From Bacillota bacterium (GTDB lineage Bacteria > Bacillota > Sulfobacillia > Sulfobacillales > JAIMBI01), in assembly GCA_021846505.1 (NCBI GenBank), contig JAJZWV010000030.1, positions 1 to 44,005 on the forward strand: 44,005 nt of DNA, in the 5' to 3' direction. The notes below the pieces were generated by a model. That model was not told where the DNA came from, did no database searches, and saw nothing but the letters and a program-made list of their open reading frames with translations. Shown in pieces: positions 34,166 through 43,663 of the stretch. The position numbers and the translations under genes are program-made. Position 1 is the first letter of the stretch. Each line of letters starts with the position of its first letter.

Positions 34166-35311
34166 ATGGATCGCACCGTGGATACGGCTCCCGTGGGAAC
34201 TTTGCGCCGACTCAGGAAGCGGTTTGGGCATGTTTCGATCGCAGTCCTCTTGGTGTTAGCGTTTTTCCGAGGAAGCCGGTCCCAGGATGTTCATGAATAC
34301 GCGCGGTACGCTCTGGCATTCGCCGCACACCCTTTCGCGCGATGGCCTGTGGAATACCCCCCGGCCGCGGTGGCCGTGATGGTCCCAGCCGCTCTTTCTC
34401 CGCTTGCGTTTGCGTTCGCTATGCTTGCGATGGCGGCTATCGTCTGGCGGGCCTTGGCCCTGGATTGCCGGCCGGCCGCGCAGCGCTGGCTGACCTGGAT
34501 GGCTGCGGGAGCCACCCTGACGGCCCTAGGACGCTATGACTTGGTCCCCACGGCGTGCGCCCTCTGCGCGCTGCTCTGCGCGGAGCGGCGGCGCTGGACA
34601 GGGGCGTGGGGCTTGAGTCTGGCAGGCGCGTGCCTCAAGTGGTTTCCGGCGATGCTCTGGCCTCTGCTGCTGATCGCGGAGTGGCATGAGACCGGCCGGT
34701 GGCGGTGGGACCGTGCGACCCTGTCGGGTGCCCTCTTCGCGGCCAGCTACGGCCTGGCGTGGCTGGGCGCCGGCGGGCACGCCTGGAGTAGCATTGGGTG
34801 GTTCTTGCATCGTCCGATTGAAGTGGAGTCCCTGGCGGCGTCAGTCCTGGTGCTGGTTGGCCACTCTTTGCAGGTCGTGCACTCGTTTAGATCCGAAAAC
34901 TTGGTGGGACGCGGCACGGTGCTGATCCAGCATATTATGCTGGCGGCCCAGGTGGTCGGCCAAGTGGTCGTATGGGGCCTCTTCGTACGGCGGAGGGTAA
35001 CCTTGCGCGAGGCCGCGACCCTAGCAATGACCTGGCTAGTTGCGGTCGGCAGCGTGTTGTCCGCACAGTATCTGATGTGGGTGCTGCCCTTCTGGGCCCT
35101 CACGTGGCCTTCCTTGCGTTTGGGGAGGTGGCCGCTGGTGGTGTCGCTGGCCACCACCGTGGTTTACCCGGTCTTCTATTTCATCGACCGCTCGGGAGCC
35201 ATGTGGCCCGCGATGGCCCGGAATCTTCTGTTGCTGTTATTGGTGGCGGTAGGCGTGCAGACAGTTTGGCGGCGGAGTCAGGACGACTATATCCCTACAG
35301 ATCCGTCATAA
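34166..35311 (+). CDS. GT87-like (polyprenol-phosphate-mannose-dependent) membrane glycosyltransferase
   Basis: A 381-residue polytopic protein. After the first membrane segment it has SQDVHEYARYALAFAAHPFARWPVEYPP, matching the D..Y..Y......P...EYPP pattern of GT87/DUF2029 mannosyltransferases. Further family-like segments are LTALGRYDLVPTACALCALL and GLSLAGACLKWFPAMLWPLLL. Such enzymes add mannose or another hexose to lipid-linked glycans on the outer face of the membrane. An AGGGGG run lies about 10 nt before the ATG. It stands between the DUF2079 gene and the broken GT-C gene in one direction. Confidence 0.75.
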   Translation: MDRTVDTAPVGTLRRLRKRFGHVSIAVLLVLAFFRGSRSQDVHEYARYALAFAAHPFARWPVEYPPAAVAVMVPAALSPLAFAFAMLAMAAIVWRALALDCRPAAQRWLTWMAAGATLTALGRYDLVPTACALCALLCAERRRWTGAWGLSLAGACLKWFPAMLWPLLLIAEWHETGRWRWDRATLSGALFAASYGLAWLGAGGHAWSSIGWFLHRPIEVESLAASVLVLVGHSLQVVHSFRSENLVGRGTVLIQHIMLAAQVVGQVVVWGLFVRRRVTLREAATLAMTWLVAVGSVLSAQYLMWVLPFWALTWPSLRLGRWPLVVSLATTVVYPVFYFIDRSGAMWPAMARNLLLLLLVAVGVQTVWRRSQDDYIPTDPS

Positions 35312-35519
35312 GAGTGGTCACACGAGATGGTAGCACTTGTCGGGGAGGTGGAGGGATCACGGTGAACCAGAGAATTCGACACAGATGTACCGATACGTCA
35401 TCGCCTTGGTTGGCAGGAACTATTAGCCGACTTGGCGAATATCACTGATATGTCGAACAGGTTATTACATCGCGAGCCGTACGTAGTTGCGTTAACTGTG
35501 ACCCGAGAGGTGTTTCCCC

Positions 35520-37632
35520 GTGCATAGCACGGCGACCGGGTCCAGTCCTTATCGGGGACTCTCAACGAGAGTGGAGACATGGGTGCGAGGCCATCACGTT
35601 GCCGCGCTGGGGTCTTCGTTTGCACTCTATGTGGCCGTGGCATTCGTATATTGGGGTCAGCCACTGTGGGGTCACTGGACTACGCGACTTGTGGGGTCCA
35701 GCAATGACCCCAAGGACATTTGTGTCTGGGCCATGGCCTGGTGGCCCTATGCTTTAACGCACGTACGCTGGTGCCGGGCTTGAGCCTGCTTTTCGCTCCG
35801 CTGACTTTGGCGGCCGGACTAGTGGCATCGTATATATGCTGCTGGCACCGGCTTTGACTGCGGCCGTCATGTGTCCCTTGATGTATGAGCTGACCAAACG
35901 TTCGTGGATAAGCCTGTGGGTGGGTTGGTTAGTCGGATTGTCCAGTCATGAAGTGTCGCAGATGTTGGGCCACTTGCACCTGACGTTTGCGTGCCTGGTT
36001 CCCTTGGCGCTGTGGATAGGCGTACGCCTATATTCTCGGTCGGTGAAGGGGACGGTCTGGAGGCCGGTGGCGGGCTTGGCAGCGCTCCTGGTGGGCCAAT
36101 TTCTCATTTCGACGGACATCCTGGCGACCGTGACGCTGTTTGGGTGTCTGGGTGGGGTAATGGCATGGCTGCTGCTGCCTCGGGAGCGCTCACCGCTGCA
36201 GATCTTGGCCGTGGGCGTAGCGGCGGCCGATGGGCGGGCGGGAATCGCGCTCTCGCCGTGGCTCTGGGCCATGGTGGATCCAACGCCGCTTCGGCACGTT
36301 GGTAGTGCGTATGGAGTGTTTTCCCTAAGCGCCGTGAATATGGTGTTGCCTACGGTGGCTAGGCTGGGCGGAAGCGTGTTTCAAGGCGTGACCCGCAGGT
36401 TTTCCGGGGGCGGTGTGGAGGAGGCATCGGGATACATGGGGCTTCCCCTGTTGATTGTGACAACGTTGGCAGTGGTGCGATCGCGTTACCCGGCAGTTTG
36501 TGTACTCCGCCTCCTGCTAGTGGCCATCACATTGCTGGCGCTGGGGCCGGTACTAAGGGTGGCCAGTTGGATCGGGCCCGCACTGCCTTGGCAGCTGTTC
36601 CTGCGTGCGCCCCTGCTGAATGCGGTCGTGACGGCGCGGTTCATGCTGTACGTGTTTATCTTGGCTGCTGGCCTCGTCGGATTGTATGTGGCCCAATTGG
36701 AAGCGCGCGCCCGTAAGTGGTGTACTGCCGGGATGATAGTGGCCCTGACTGCACTAGCACCTAACCTTTCTTACCAAGGACTGTGGTCCCGTGCGGCCGC
36801 TCCGCCGCTGGTGACGACGCCGTCGCTATTGGGACGCTACGTCAAACCCAACGCGAGTGTACTTGTGTTGCCGTATGTCGGCGAGGAGCCATCGACTTTT
36901 TGGCAGGCTGAGTCGGGATTTCGCTTCAGGTTGGCCGACGGGTATTTGTACGGTAGCATTAACGGCACATGGGCGCTGATCAAGTTGGCCAATGTGCTTA
37001 TCACCCAGCCGGCCCCTACCAGCCGCTACGCGGTGCTCGAGTTTCAAACGTTGCTGCGGATGGGCGACGTGACGGTCGTCATGGTTGCGCTACCCCAAAC
37101 GGTTCGAGAACGAACGCTCCTGCGTCGTGCTGGTCTCCAGCCCAAGGGAGTGGCAGGGGGCGTGGCGCTTTGGAGGGTGCCGGCCATGGTCAGTGCTGGA
37201 CCTGCGTTGGGTCCGGCCGCGCGGTTTGAGCTAGCGCTGTCTACGCGTGTTCACGTGTTGCGCATGGACGCTGCAACCGTGGTGGCAGCCATACAGCACT
37301 ATGCACGGTCCGGCGAGTCACGGCCGGTGACGCTGGCGCGGTTGGAGCGAGCGCACTTGCTGTCGTCCAGGCAGGGCCACTACTTGGCACCCGTCTCCGG
37401 ATGGCAAGAGACGCAGTGGGGGGTATGGCTTCAGCCGGGGAGAAAAGGGGCGCTTTCGCTGGTGGTCCGTGGAGTCCCACGGGACGCCTTCAGCGCGTTG
37501 GTTGCCCAGTTTCGGCCTCAGCTGGCCAGCGCTAGGTTCATTGCGATGACTCGATGGTCCAATGCTCAGCCGGACCATTTGACACTGGGGACGGCCTTGC
37601 TGATGTTTAAGCCGCTTGTTCACGGGCACTGA
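35520..37632 (+). pseudogene. Large GT-C-like membrane protein, broken paralogue
   Basis: Compared with the intact paralogue at 39040-41247, this copy keeps the N-terminus (GHWTTRLVGSSNDPKDICVWAMAWWPYALTH) and everything from APALTAAVM onward. The region between is damaged: about 22 codons equivalent to the NPLLLKNVFVPLVTNAGW part are deleted after ALTH, with a frame change near 35765. A second frame change follows near 35835 after PLTLAAGLVASY. The long downstream frame (35836-37632) still has the C-terminal external domain, with ADGYLYGS and LARLERAHLL. The lesions remove part of the first external loop, where GT-C enzymes usually have catalytic residues, so it is probably inactive. Its base composition is less G+C-rich than the first 30 kb. 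Confidence 0.8.
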
Positions 37633-37729
37633 CGGTTGGACCCCGGTTGCCATTTGCCTCTCCTGCCTTGACACTTTCGAGTTCATTACGCACGGTTGTT
37701 GTATCTCGTAGCGCATAGGCGGCGCGCCC

Positions 37730-38881
37730 TTGAAAGCAGATGCAGAGAAAGCGCCGACACGGCATAGACCTTGGTCGGAATGGGATGGGTGGCCAAGGGT
37801 CCTAGCGCGGTGGGGGGTTACCCCTACGGTCGCAGCCCTGTGGGGTATGCACGAGGGGATAGTAGCGCTGGCTCCGTCGGTCCCGGTTGCTATGGGGCCT
37901 AACCAGCAATTTTTCGACGTGCCGTGGTACCACTTTGATGTGGGATGGTACTACTGGATCGCGCGGGCAGGATACCTGCCCGCGCACGCTCAGATGGCGG
38001 CGTACTTCCCAGGCGTGCCGGCCTATCTGTGGCTTACCCACTCCGTGGTGATCTCCTTGGCCGGGCTGCAGTTGCTACTCCTAGCGTTGGTAGTCCAAGT
38101 GGGGCGCCTAGCCAGCTCCTGGGGACTGTCCGCGAAACGTGCGGTCATGGCACAGGCGTTGGTGATTTTTTCGCCTGCGCTTATTTTTTACAGTACAGCC
38201 TATCCGGAGACGTGGGTGGCGATGGGCTTCTGTGGCGCGCTGCTGGCCATGCATGGCCGGAAGCCTTGGCTCGCAGCCCTCTGGTCGGTGGTGGCAGGTC
38301 TGGCGGATCCCCTGGGATTGCTACTCGGGGTGGGCGCGGCTGCGTGGGTGCTGGGAGGTGCCTTTCGTCACTCTTGGTCTGACTTTCGGGCGGGCACGGC
38401 TTGGGGACTGGGCAGCGTTGCCGCGCTGGCCGCCGTTATGGTGGTTCTGGCGGTGAACCTGGGCCAGCCGCTGGAATTTATCGGGGCGCAGCAGGCCTGG
38501 AGCGCCCGATGGGTGTGGCCGGGCGCCCAAGCGGTGCAAGCTTTGACGGCTGCCAGAGTCGTGCCGGCCGCGCTGGCCGCGCTGGCGATGTTGCCGGTGG
38601 TGACGCTGGGGAGCTGGGAGGTTCTGAAGCGGGTCCGTGAATCCTTGTGGCATCTGGCAATGGCTGGTCTGGCGGTGACACTGTTGCTAGTGCCGCTGGC
38701 GTTTTACTCGAATCGGACTCCGCTCTCATCCACCGCACTGTTTTTGTCCTTGGACGTGCCAGCTGCTGTGGGCATAGCTTCACTGGCGTCGCGGCGCCTA
38801 GGCTGGGTGTCGCTTGTTTGGTATGGCGGCTGGGGCGCAGCCGGTGCGGTGCTTTTCACGCACGGATGGTTCTGGGGCTAG
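37730..38881 (+). CDS. PIG-V-like membrane mannosyltransferase (second paralogue)
   Basis: A polytopic protein of about 383 residues, paralogous to the minus-strand gene at 20820-21947. It has WYHFDVGWYYWIARAGY (the acidic D..WY motif of the PIG-V family), YFPGVPAYLWLTHS, FYSTAYPETWVAMG, PLAFYSNRTPLSSTALFLSLD and the same C-terminal HGWFWG. Roughly ten hydrophobic segments are visible. The start is uncertain: TTG 37730 is the only upstream candidate in frame and has a poor ribosome binding site; the first in-frame ATG would remove the N-terminal helix. It lies between the broken and intact copies of the large GT-C-like gene. Confidence 0.75.
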   Translation: MKADAEKAPTRHRPWSEWDGWPRVLARWGVTPTVAALWGMHEGIVALAPSVPVAMGPNQQFFDVPWYHFDVGWYYWIARAGYLPAHAQMAAYFPGVPAYLWLTHSVVISLAGLQLLLLALVVQVGRLASSWGLSAKRAVMAQALVIFSPALIFYSTAYPETWVAMGFCGALLAMHGRKPWLAALWSVVAGLADPLGLLLGVGAAAWVLGGAFRHSWSDFRAGTAWGLGSVAALAAVMVVLAVNLGQPLEFIGAQQAWSARWVWPGAQAVQALTAARVVPAALAALAMLPVVTLGSWEVLKRVRESLWHLAMAGLAVTLLLVPLAFYSNRTPLSSTALFLSLDVPAAVGIASLASRRLGWVSLVWYGGWGAAGAVLFTHGWFWG

Positions 38882-39039
38882 CGGGTAGTGGCCCCGGACC
38901 AACAGCGGCGTCGAATTGCGAGGGGCCTGGCAGGACATTGCTTTGCACTGGCGAATTGCGGTTCCGAATTCCCACGCTGCTGCGATGGCCAAGGAAATTG
39001 GTCCGGCCCTTGGCGTGGGTCCAAGGTGGACGCTAGAGA

Positions 39040-41247
39040 GTGAGGGCGTGTCGATTGGGGAAGGACTCACGAGGGGCGGCCCTTGACGGAGCGACGTCTC
39101 GGCGGCTGCGCCGGGTAACCCTCGCGGTGACCGCCTGGCTGAGGCAGCGGCCGTCGGGGTCTTGGCTTCTGGTGTGTGGCCTGTACGCTCTCATGTCCAT
39201 GGTCTATTGGGGTCTTCCGATCCTCGGCCACTGGACCACGCGTACGGTCGGGTCCGGCACGGACCCGCTGAACATCTTTGTTTGGTCGATGGCGTGGTGG
39301 CCCTATGCCCTCACCCATGGCGTGAATCCCCTGCTGCTGAAAAACGTGTTTGTGCCGCTGGTGACCAACGCCGGGTGGCGGACCGTCATCCCCCTGCTGA
39401 GTGTGGCGCTGGCCCCCGTGACGCTGACGGCCGGCCCGGTCGCGGCGTACAACGTGGCCATGTTGGCCGCCCCGGCCCTCACCGCCACCACCACGTACTT
39501 GCTGATGACCGAATGGGTGTCTCAGCGCTGGGTGGCGCTGTGGGCCGGGTACATGGTGGGCTTCTCCAGCTACGAAGTGTCGCAGACGCTGGCTCATTTG
39601 AACTTGACTTTCACCGCCCTGGTGCCGTTGGCAGTCTGGCTAGGCGTGCGCCTCTACCGCTTAAGCGACGGCGCTGCGCCGTGGCGGTATATCGCCGCAT
39701 TGGCAGCTGTGCTGGCGGGGCAATTCCTCATTTCGACGGAGATTTTGCTGACGCTGACGCTGTTTGGGTTCGGGGGCTTGTTTTTGGCGTGGCTGGTCCT
39801 GCCGCTTCAGCGCGGGCGGTTGGGCCGGGTTATGGGTTGGGTGTTGGCGGCGTACGGGGTGTTTGCCGCGGCTTTGTCCCCGTGGCTTTGGATGATGGCG
39901 CAGCACATCCCCTTTCAGCGCGTTGGAAGTGCTTATGCGGTCAACTCCACCAACCTCCTGAACCTGGTGGTCCCAACACCCGTGACTATTGGCGGCCAAT
40001 GGTTCGGAACCGTGTCGGGATACTTCGCGGGGGGCTCGCGAGTCGAAGCGTCCGGCTATATGGGAATCCCGCTCGTGGCGTTGATGGCGTGGGCCTCGTC
40101 GCGATGGCGCCGTGCTGCCAGCGTTCGGGTGGTGGGTTATCTGGGGCTTGTCGCATTTGGGCTCAGTCTCGGCCCGACCCTGCATGTAGGCGGATGGACC
40201 GGCCCGGCACTGCCGTGGCGGGTGGTGTCACGTCTTCCGGTGTTTGACGTGATCAGCACCAGCCGATTCATGCTGTATGTGTCACTGGCGGGTGCCGGAT
40301 TAGTGGGGTGGGCGGTGTCCCAAATGGATCGCTCGCGGCGGCGGCCGGGGGTGGTCATGGTGCTCGCGGCGGTAGCGCTGATACCTAATCTGTCGCGACC
40401 CGGATGGTGGGGTTCCGCCTCGGTCCCCCGGCTCATTACATCGCCCACGCTGCTCCGTCGATACGTCGCACCCGGCGAGGCTGTGATGGTTCTGCCGTAT
40501 TTGTTCGCCGGACCCTCCACCTATTGGCAGGCGGCATCGGGGTTTCGGTTAACACTGGCGGACGGCTACCTGTATAGCGGCACGTCGATGCCTTTCAATC
40601 TGATGCAGCTGCCGTATCTGCTGGCGAGCCGTTCTATCCCCCCGGGCCAGACGGCCTCGCGTCAGTTCGATACCCTGTTGCAGATGAGTCACGTCGGTGT
40701 GGTGTTGGTACAGCAGCCGGCGGGACGTTCCGAGAGCCGCATGCTCCGCCATGCGGGGCTTCAGGCCGAAGGCATTGTCGGTGGGGTGGGCATCTGGCGT
40801 GTGCCCAGTCGCGTGAGAGGGCACCTGCCGTCGCCCACGGGAGTGTTTCGCCTGGCCGTGTCCGCCATCGAAGCGGCCCAGGTGCGGGACGTTTCGCGGA
40901 TCGTGACCGCCATGGATCGGTCAGTCGCCGCGGGCCATCCGGTAGCGAGGCTCACCCTCGCTCGGCTGGAGCACCAAGGGTTCTTGCCGACCGGTGAAGG
41001 GCATGGGGCGTACGGCCCGTGGCAGCAAACCGTATGGGCGACCCTAATGAGAGCGGAGGCTCGGCACTTTGTAATTGTCGTGCACTCGTTCACGCCGGCG
41101 GCGTTCGGCCACCTCGTGCGGCACGTAGGGCCTGGGCTCATCGCGTACCAGTTTATGCCCTCCCCCCGGCTAGCCCCGTCGCAGCCGACCGGCATGACTT
41201 TGGCCAGTGGCGTCCTCACCTTCAACGCCGGCCTACCGCCGCCCTAG
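39040..41247 (+). CDS. Large GT-C-like polytopic membrane protein (intact copy)
   Basis: A 735-residue protein with some ten or more membrane helices in the first about 450 residues and an external C-terminal domain of about 280 residues. The first external loop, HWTTRTVGSGTDPLNIFVWSMAWWPYALTHG, resembles the G-G-DP...W.L.WWPYA..HG pattern I know from large GT39-like hypothetical membrane proteins of several phyla. Asp in TDP is the likely catalytic-loop residue, as in other GT-C enzymes. Other segments: GFSSYEVSQTLAHLNLTF, GQFLISTEILLTLTLFG, QAASGFRLTLADGYLY. The GTG start at 39040 is not well supported; later starts are possible. Substrate unknown. Confidence 0.75.
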   Translation: MRACRLGKDSRGAALDGATSRRLRRVTLAVTAWLRQRPSGSWLLVCGLYALMSMVYWGLPILGHWTTRTVGSGTDPLNIFVWSMAWWPYALTHGVNPLLLKNVFVPLVTNAGWRTVIPLLSVALAPVTLTAGPVAAYNVAMLAAPALTATTTYLLMTEWVSQRWVALWAGYMVGFSSYEVSQTLAHLNLTFTALVPLAVWLGVRLYRLSDGAAPWRYIAALAAVLAGQFLISTEILLTLTLFGFGGLFLAWLVLPLQRGRLGRVMGWVLAAYGVFAAALSPWLWMMAQHIPFQRVGSAYAVNSTNLLNLVVPTPVTIGGQWFGTVSGYFAGGSRVEASGYMGIPLVALMAWASSRWRRAASVRVVGYLGLVAFGLSLGPTLHVGGWTGPALPWRVVSRLPVFDVISTSRFMLYVSLAGAGLVGWAVSQMDRSRRRPGVVMVLAAVALIPNLSRPGWWGSASVPRLITSPTLLRRYVAPGEAVMVLPYLFAGPSTYWQAASGFRLTLADGYLYSGTSMPFNLMQLPYLLASRSIPPGQTASRQFDTLLQMSHVGVVLVQQPAGRSESRMLRHAGLQAEGIVGGVGIWRVPSRVRGHLPSPTGVFRLAVSAIEAAQVRDVSRIVTAMDRSVAAGHPVARLTLARLEHQGFLPTGEGHGAYGPWQQTVWATLMRAEARHFVIVVHSFTPAAFGHLVRHVGPGLIAYQFMPSPRLAPSQPTGMTLASGVLTFNAGLPPP

Positions 41248-41296
41248 GCGTCGGCGCTCTATGGAGGACTCGAGGCTTGATGTGGCTCGGCGGCCA

Positions 41297-41634
41297 CTAG
41301 AGATGGAACACCACCACCGCCAGCAAGACCACCCAGGTCACCACGGTCGCGAGGATAATGGCTGTAAACACGCGGACGCTGTGTGCCTCATGGCGCAGTA
41401 CCTGGCGCGCGTGCTCGGCTTGCCAGGGCGGCGGCAAGTGCCCGCGCTGATGAGCTGGTCTGCGATGCACGCGACACCCCCTCGATAGAGCCTTAGGCAG
41501 CTGGCCATCAGCGGATCCCTGGCCCCATAGTATCCGGACGCCGCCCAGCGGTCCAAGGGCCTCACAGACAAGGGCGGCGCGCACATAGCGCGCGACCCGA
41601 GAAATGAGGACCGTGACGCCGCCAGCAGGCGCAA
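41297..41634 (-). pseudogene. Small membrane protein with C-terminal anchor, probably frameshifted
   Basis: One minus-strand frame ends in a clear membrane helix (VFTAIILATVVTWVVLLAVVVFHL, stop at 41297) preceded by HLPPPWQAEHARQVLRHEAHS. A second frame carries a plausible N-terminal part (ASGYYGARDPLMASCLRLYRGG, CIADQLISAG). The two join naturally if the frame shifts near 41440-41450. It is on the opposite strand from the surrounding glycosyltransferase genes. No family recognised; it could also be a single-frame small protein starting from a GTG at 41584. This accounts for most of the 41248-41717 gap. Confidence 0.4.
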
Positions 41635-41717
41635 GATTCAGCAGGAACTTCCTAACTTCGCGGCGAACTGGCCGGGGGTTCGCTCTGGGATATCAACACT
41701 AAGGTGGAGTGCAAACG

Positions 41718-43607
41718 GTGGACTCCGCAGGCGCCCAGGCCCGATCTCTGGGGGAGCCGATACCGGCGTCACGCGCCCGCCCGCCATGGGGGACGGTGCC
41801 AGAGCGTTGCCTGTTGGCGTGTATGGTGCTGTTTGGTGCGTTTCAGATGTTCGTGTCGCTTCACAAGCTGGCAGGCGTCGAAGTGGCCGCCATGGATTTG
41901 GGATACCTGGAGCAGGTGCTGTGGAAAATTTCCCACGGCAATTGGTGGGCGTTCTCCTCCGTGTTTCAAACGCCCGGCATTGCGGGGGACGGATCCGTGG
42001 CCCTGTATCCTTTGGCGTATGGGTTCCGCTACCTGGGTGGCTCGACGTTCTTATTTGCCTTGCAAGCCATCGGGACCGGGATCGCCACGTGGGGAGTTTA
42101 CCGCGCCGGCCTGTTGTCTGGCCTCAAGGCGTCGATGGCGGTTGTGCTGGCGCTGGTGTTCATGCTGGCCCCTGGCATCCTGGCGGGGAGCCAGTTCGAC
42201 TTCCACCCGGACTTCATCGCGCTGCCGTTTATCGTATGGGCCTACGTAGCCTATCGGCGCGGGCGGATGGGGCCGTACTACCTGTTGGCGCTTGCAGCCG
42301 TGCTCAGCAAAAACATGGCGCTGTTTGGGTATCTGGGCTGGGGTGTGGGCCTCATCGTCTGGCAGCGGCGGTACCGGGACGGACTCATGGCGCTGGCCGG
42401 CACGCTGGCTCTCATGGGGCTGGAGTTTGGCTGGCTTATCCCCCACGTGTGGCATGCGGCCACCCAAGCGGCCAATGCGCGGGTGTATGGGTATCTCGGC
42501 CACGGGTTCATCGGCATTATCACCGGCTTGCCGACGCATCTGGAGCCGCTCGCGGCGCACATCTTCCACAGCCCCGGGTATTGGGTCGCCATGTTTGGTG
42601 CCACAGCCGGGGTCTGCCTTTTGGGCGCGGCCAGTGTTCCCGCTGCCCTGGCCCTGTTTCTGCTCAACGCGGCCTCCACGCTACATCAGCAACATGACTT
42701 AACCTCTCAGTATCAAGTGCTGCTGACGGCGTGGCTGGGGCTTGCCACCGTGGAGGCGGTCGCCCGCTGGCCCAGGTGGCGGGGGCGGCTAGCATTTGCA
42801 GCGGTGGTGTCGACGGCGGCGGTCCAGGCGTCGGTCCTGTCCGCTGGCATTATCCCGCTGCTTGCCAGCCCACAGCCAGGCAGTGCTGCAGCGATTCGCC
42901 AAGCGGTCAGCACCATTCCCCTTAACACCGTGGCCTGGGCCCCAGATCATGTGGGGGCGTATCTCTATCGGTTCCCGGTGTTTGGGCAGGACCACCAGGC
43001 GGTCCCGGGACTGTTCCTCGATGGACTGCCCACACTGTGGCGCGAGGCGCGCACGCTGCGGACAGCGCTGGTGGGGCTGGAGCCCGTGTCGCCTTATTTT
43101 GCCCAGGTGGTGGGGGAGGCGATCCGTGCCGGATATCGAATTAATTACCACCGGGGCCGGGTGTTTGTGGTGAGTGGCCACAGGGCTTTTGCGCCGGGTC
43201 AGCCGCAGTCGTACACGCAGGTCAACGAGCCGCAGGCCGATACGTGGGTGTTTCCCAGCTGGACGCTGGCCACGAAGGTTGGCGTGGTGCGGTGGCATGC
43301 GGGCGTGGTAGCGGCGCCATCGGGCCGCCGGGGCTACCTGGTGGAGCCCTTCCGTGTCTGGCTCAACGCGGGCCGGTATCTGGTGAGTGCGCAGCTGGCG
43401 GAAAGTCCAGCACCAGCAATCGAGGTGGGGGTCCTGGAGTGGAAGGGCGCGGCCTCCCATCGGTTTCCGATACGGACCGGATCCACGGCCCTCGTGGAGT
43501 CCGTGGCGGTGCCCAAGAGCGGGTGGGTGTACGTAGGGGTCTGGGCCAGTGGCCGAGGTGCGTTCGCGGTTGGGAATCTCACCATCCACCGGGTTGTCCG
43601 CGGCTAA
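41718..43607 (+). CDS. DUF2079 polytopic membrane protein (paralogue B)
   Basis: About 629 residues, with the same architecture as the gene at 32100-34004: DLGYLEQVLWKISHGNWW in the first external loop, GSQFDFHPDFIALPFIVW, LSKNMALFGYLGWGVGL, the YGYLGHGFIG segment, and an external C-terminal domain with YHRGRVFVVSG. The conserved acidic residues and membrane topology match paralogue A, and all are intact. I prefer GTG 41718, which has AAGGTGGA about 9 nt upstream; GTG 41709 lies against that site. It is followed after 56 bp by a family-2 glycosyltransferase, consistent with a lipid-linked sugar pathway. Confidence 0.85.
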   Translation: MDSAGAQARSLGEPIPASRARPPWGTVPERCLLACMVLFGAFQMFVSLHKLAGVEVAAMDLGYLEQVLWKISHGNWWAFSSVFQTPGIAGDGSVALYPLAYGFRYLGGSTFLFALQAIGTGIATWGVYRAGLLSGLKASMAVVLALVFMLAPGILAGSQFDFHPDFIALPFIVWAYVAYRRGRMGPYYLLALAAVLSKNMALFGYLGWGVGLIVWQRRYRDGLMALAGTLALMGLEFGWLIPHVWHAATQAANARVYGYLGHGFIGIITGLPTHLEPLAAHIFHSPGYWVAMFGATAGVCLLGAASVPAALALFLLNAASTLHQQHDLTSQYQVLLTAWLGLATVEAVARWPRWRGRLAFAAVVSTAAVQASVLSAGIIPLLASPQPGSAAAIRQAVSTIPLNTVAWAPDHVGAYLYRFPVFGQDHQAVPGLFLDGLPTLWREARTLRTALVGLEPVSPYFAQVVGEAIRAGYRINYHRGRVFVVSGHRAFAPGQPQSYTQVNEPQADTWVFPSWTLATKVGVVRWHAGVVAAPSGRRGYLVEPFRVWLNAGRYLVSAQLAESPAPAIEVGVLEWKGAASHRFPIRTGSTALVESVAVPKSGWVYVGVWASGRGAFAVGNLTIHRVVRG

Positions 43608-43663
43608 GCGACAAGAAGTCCGCCGCCGTCACCCGCCAGTGGGGCAGGAAAGCAGGAGGGAAC

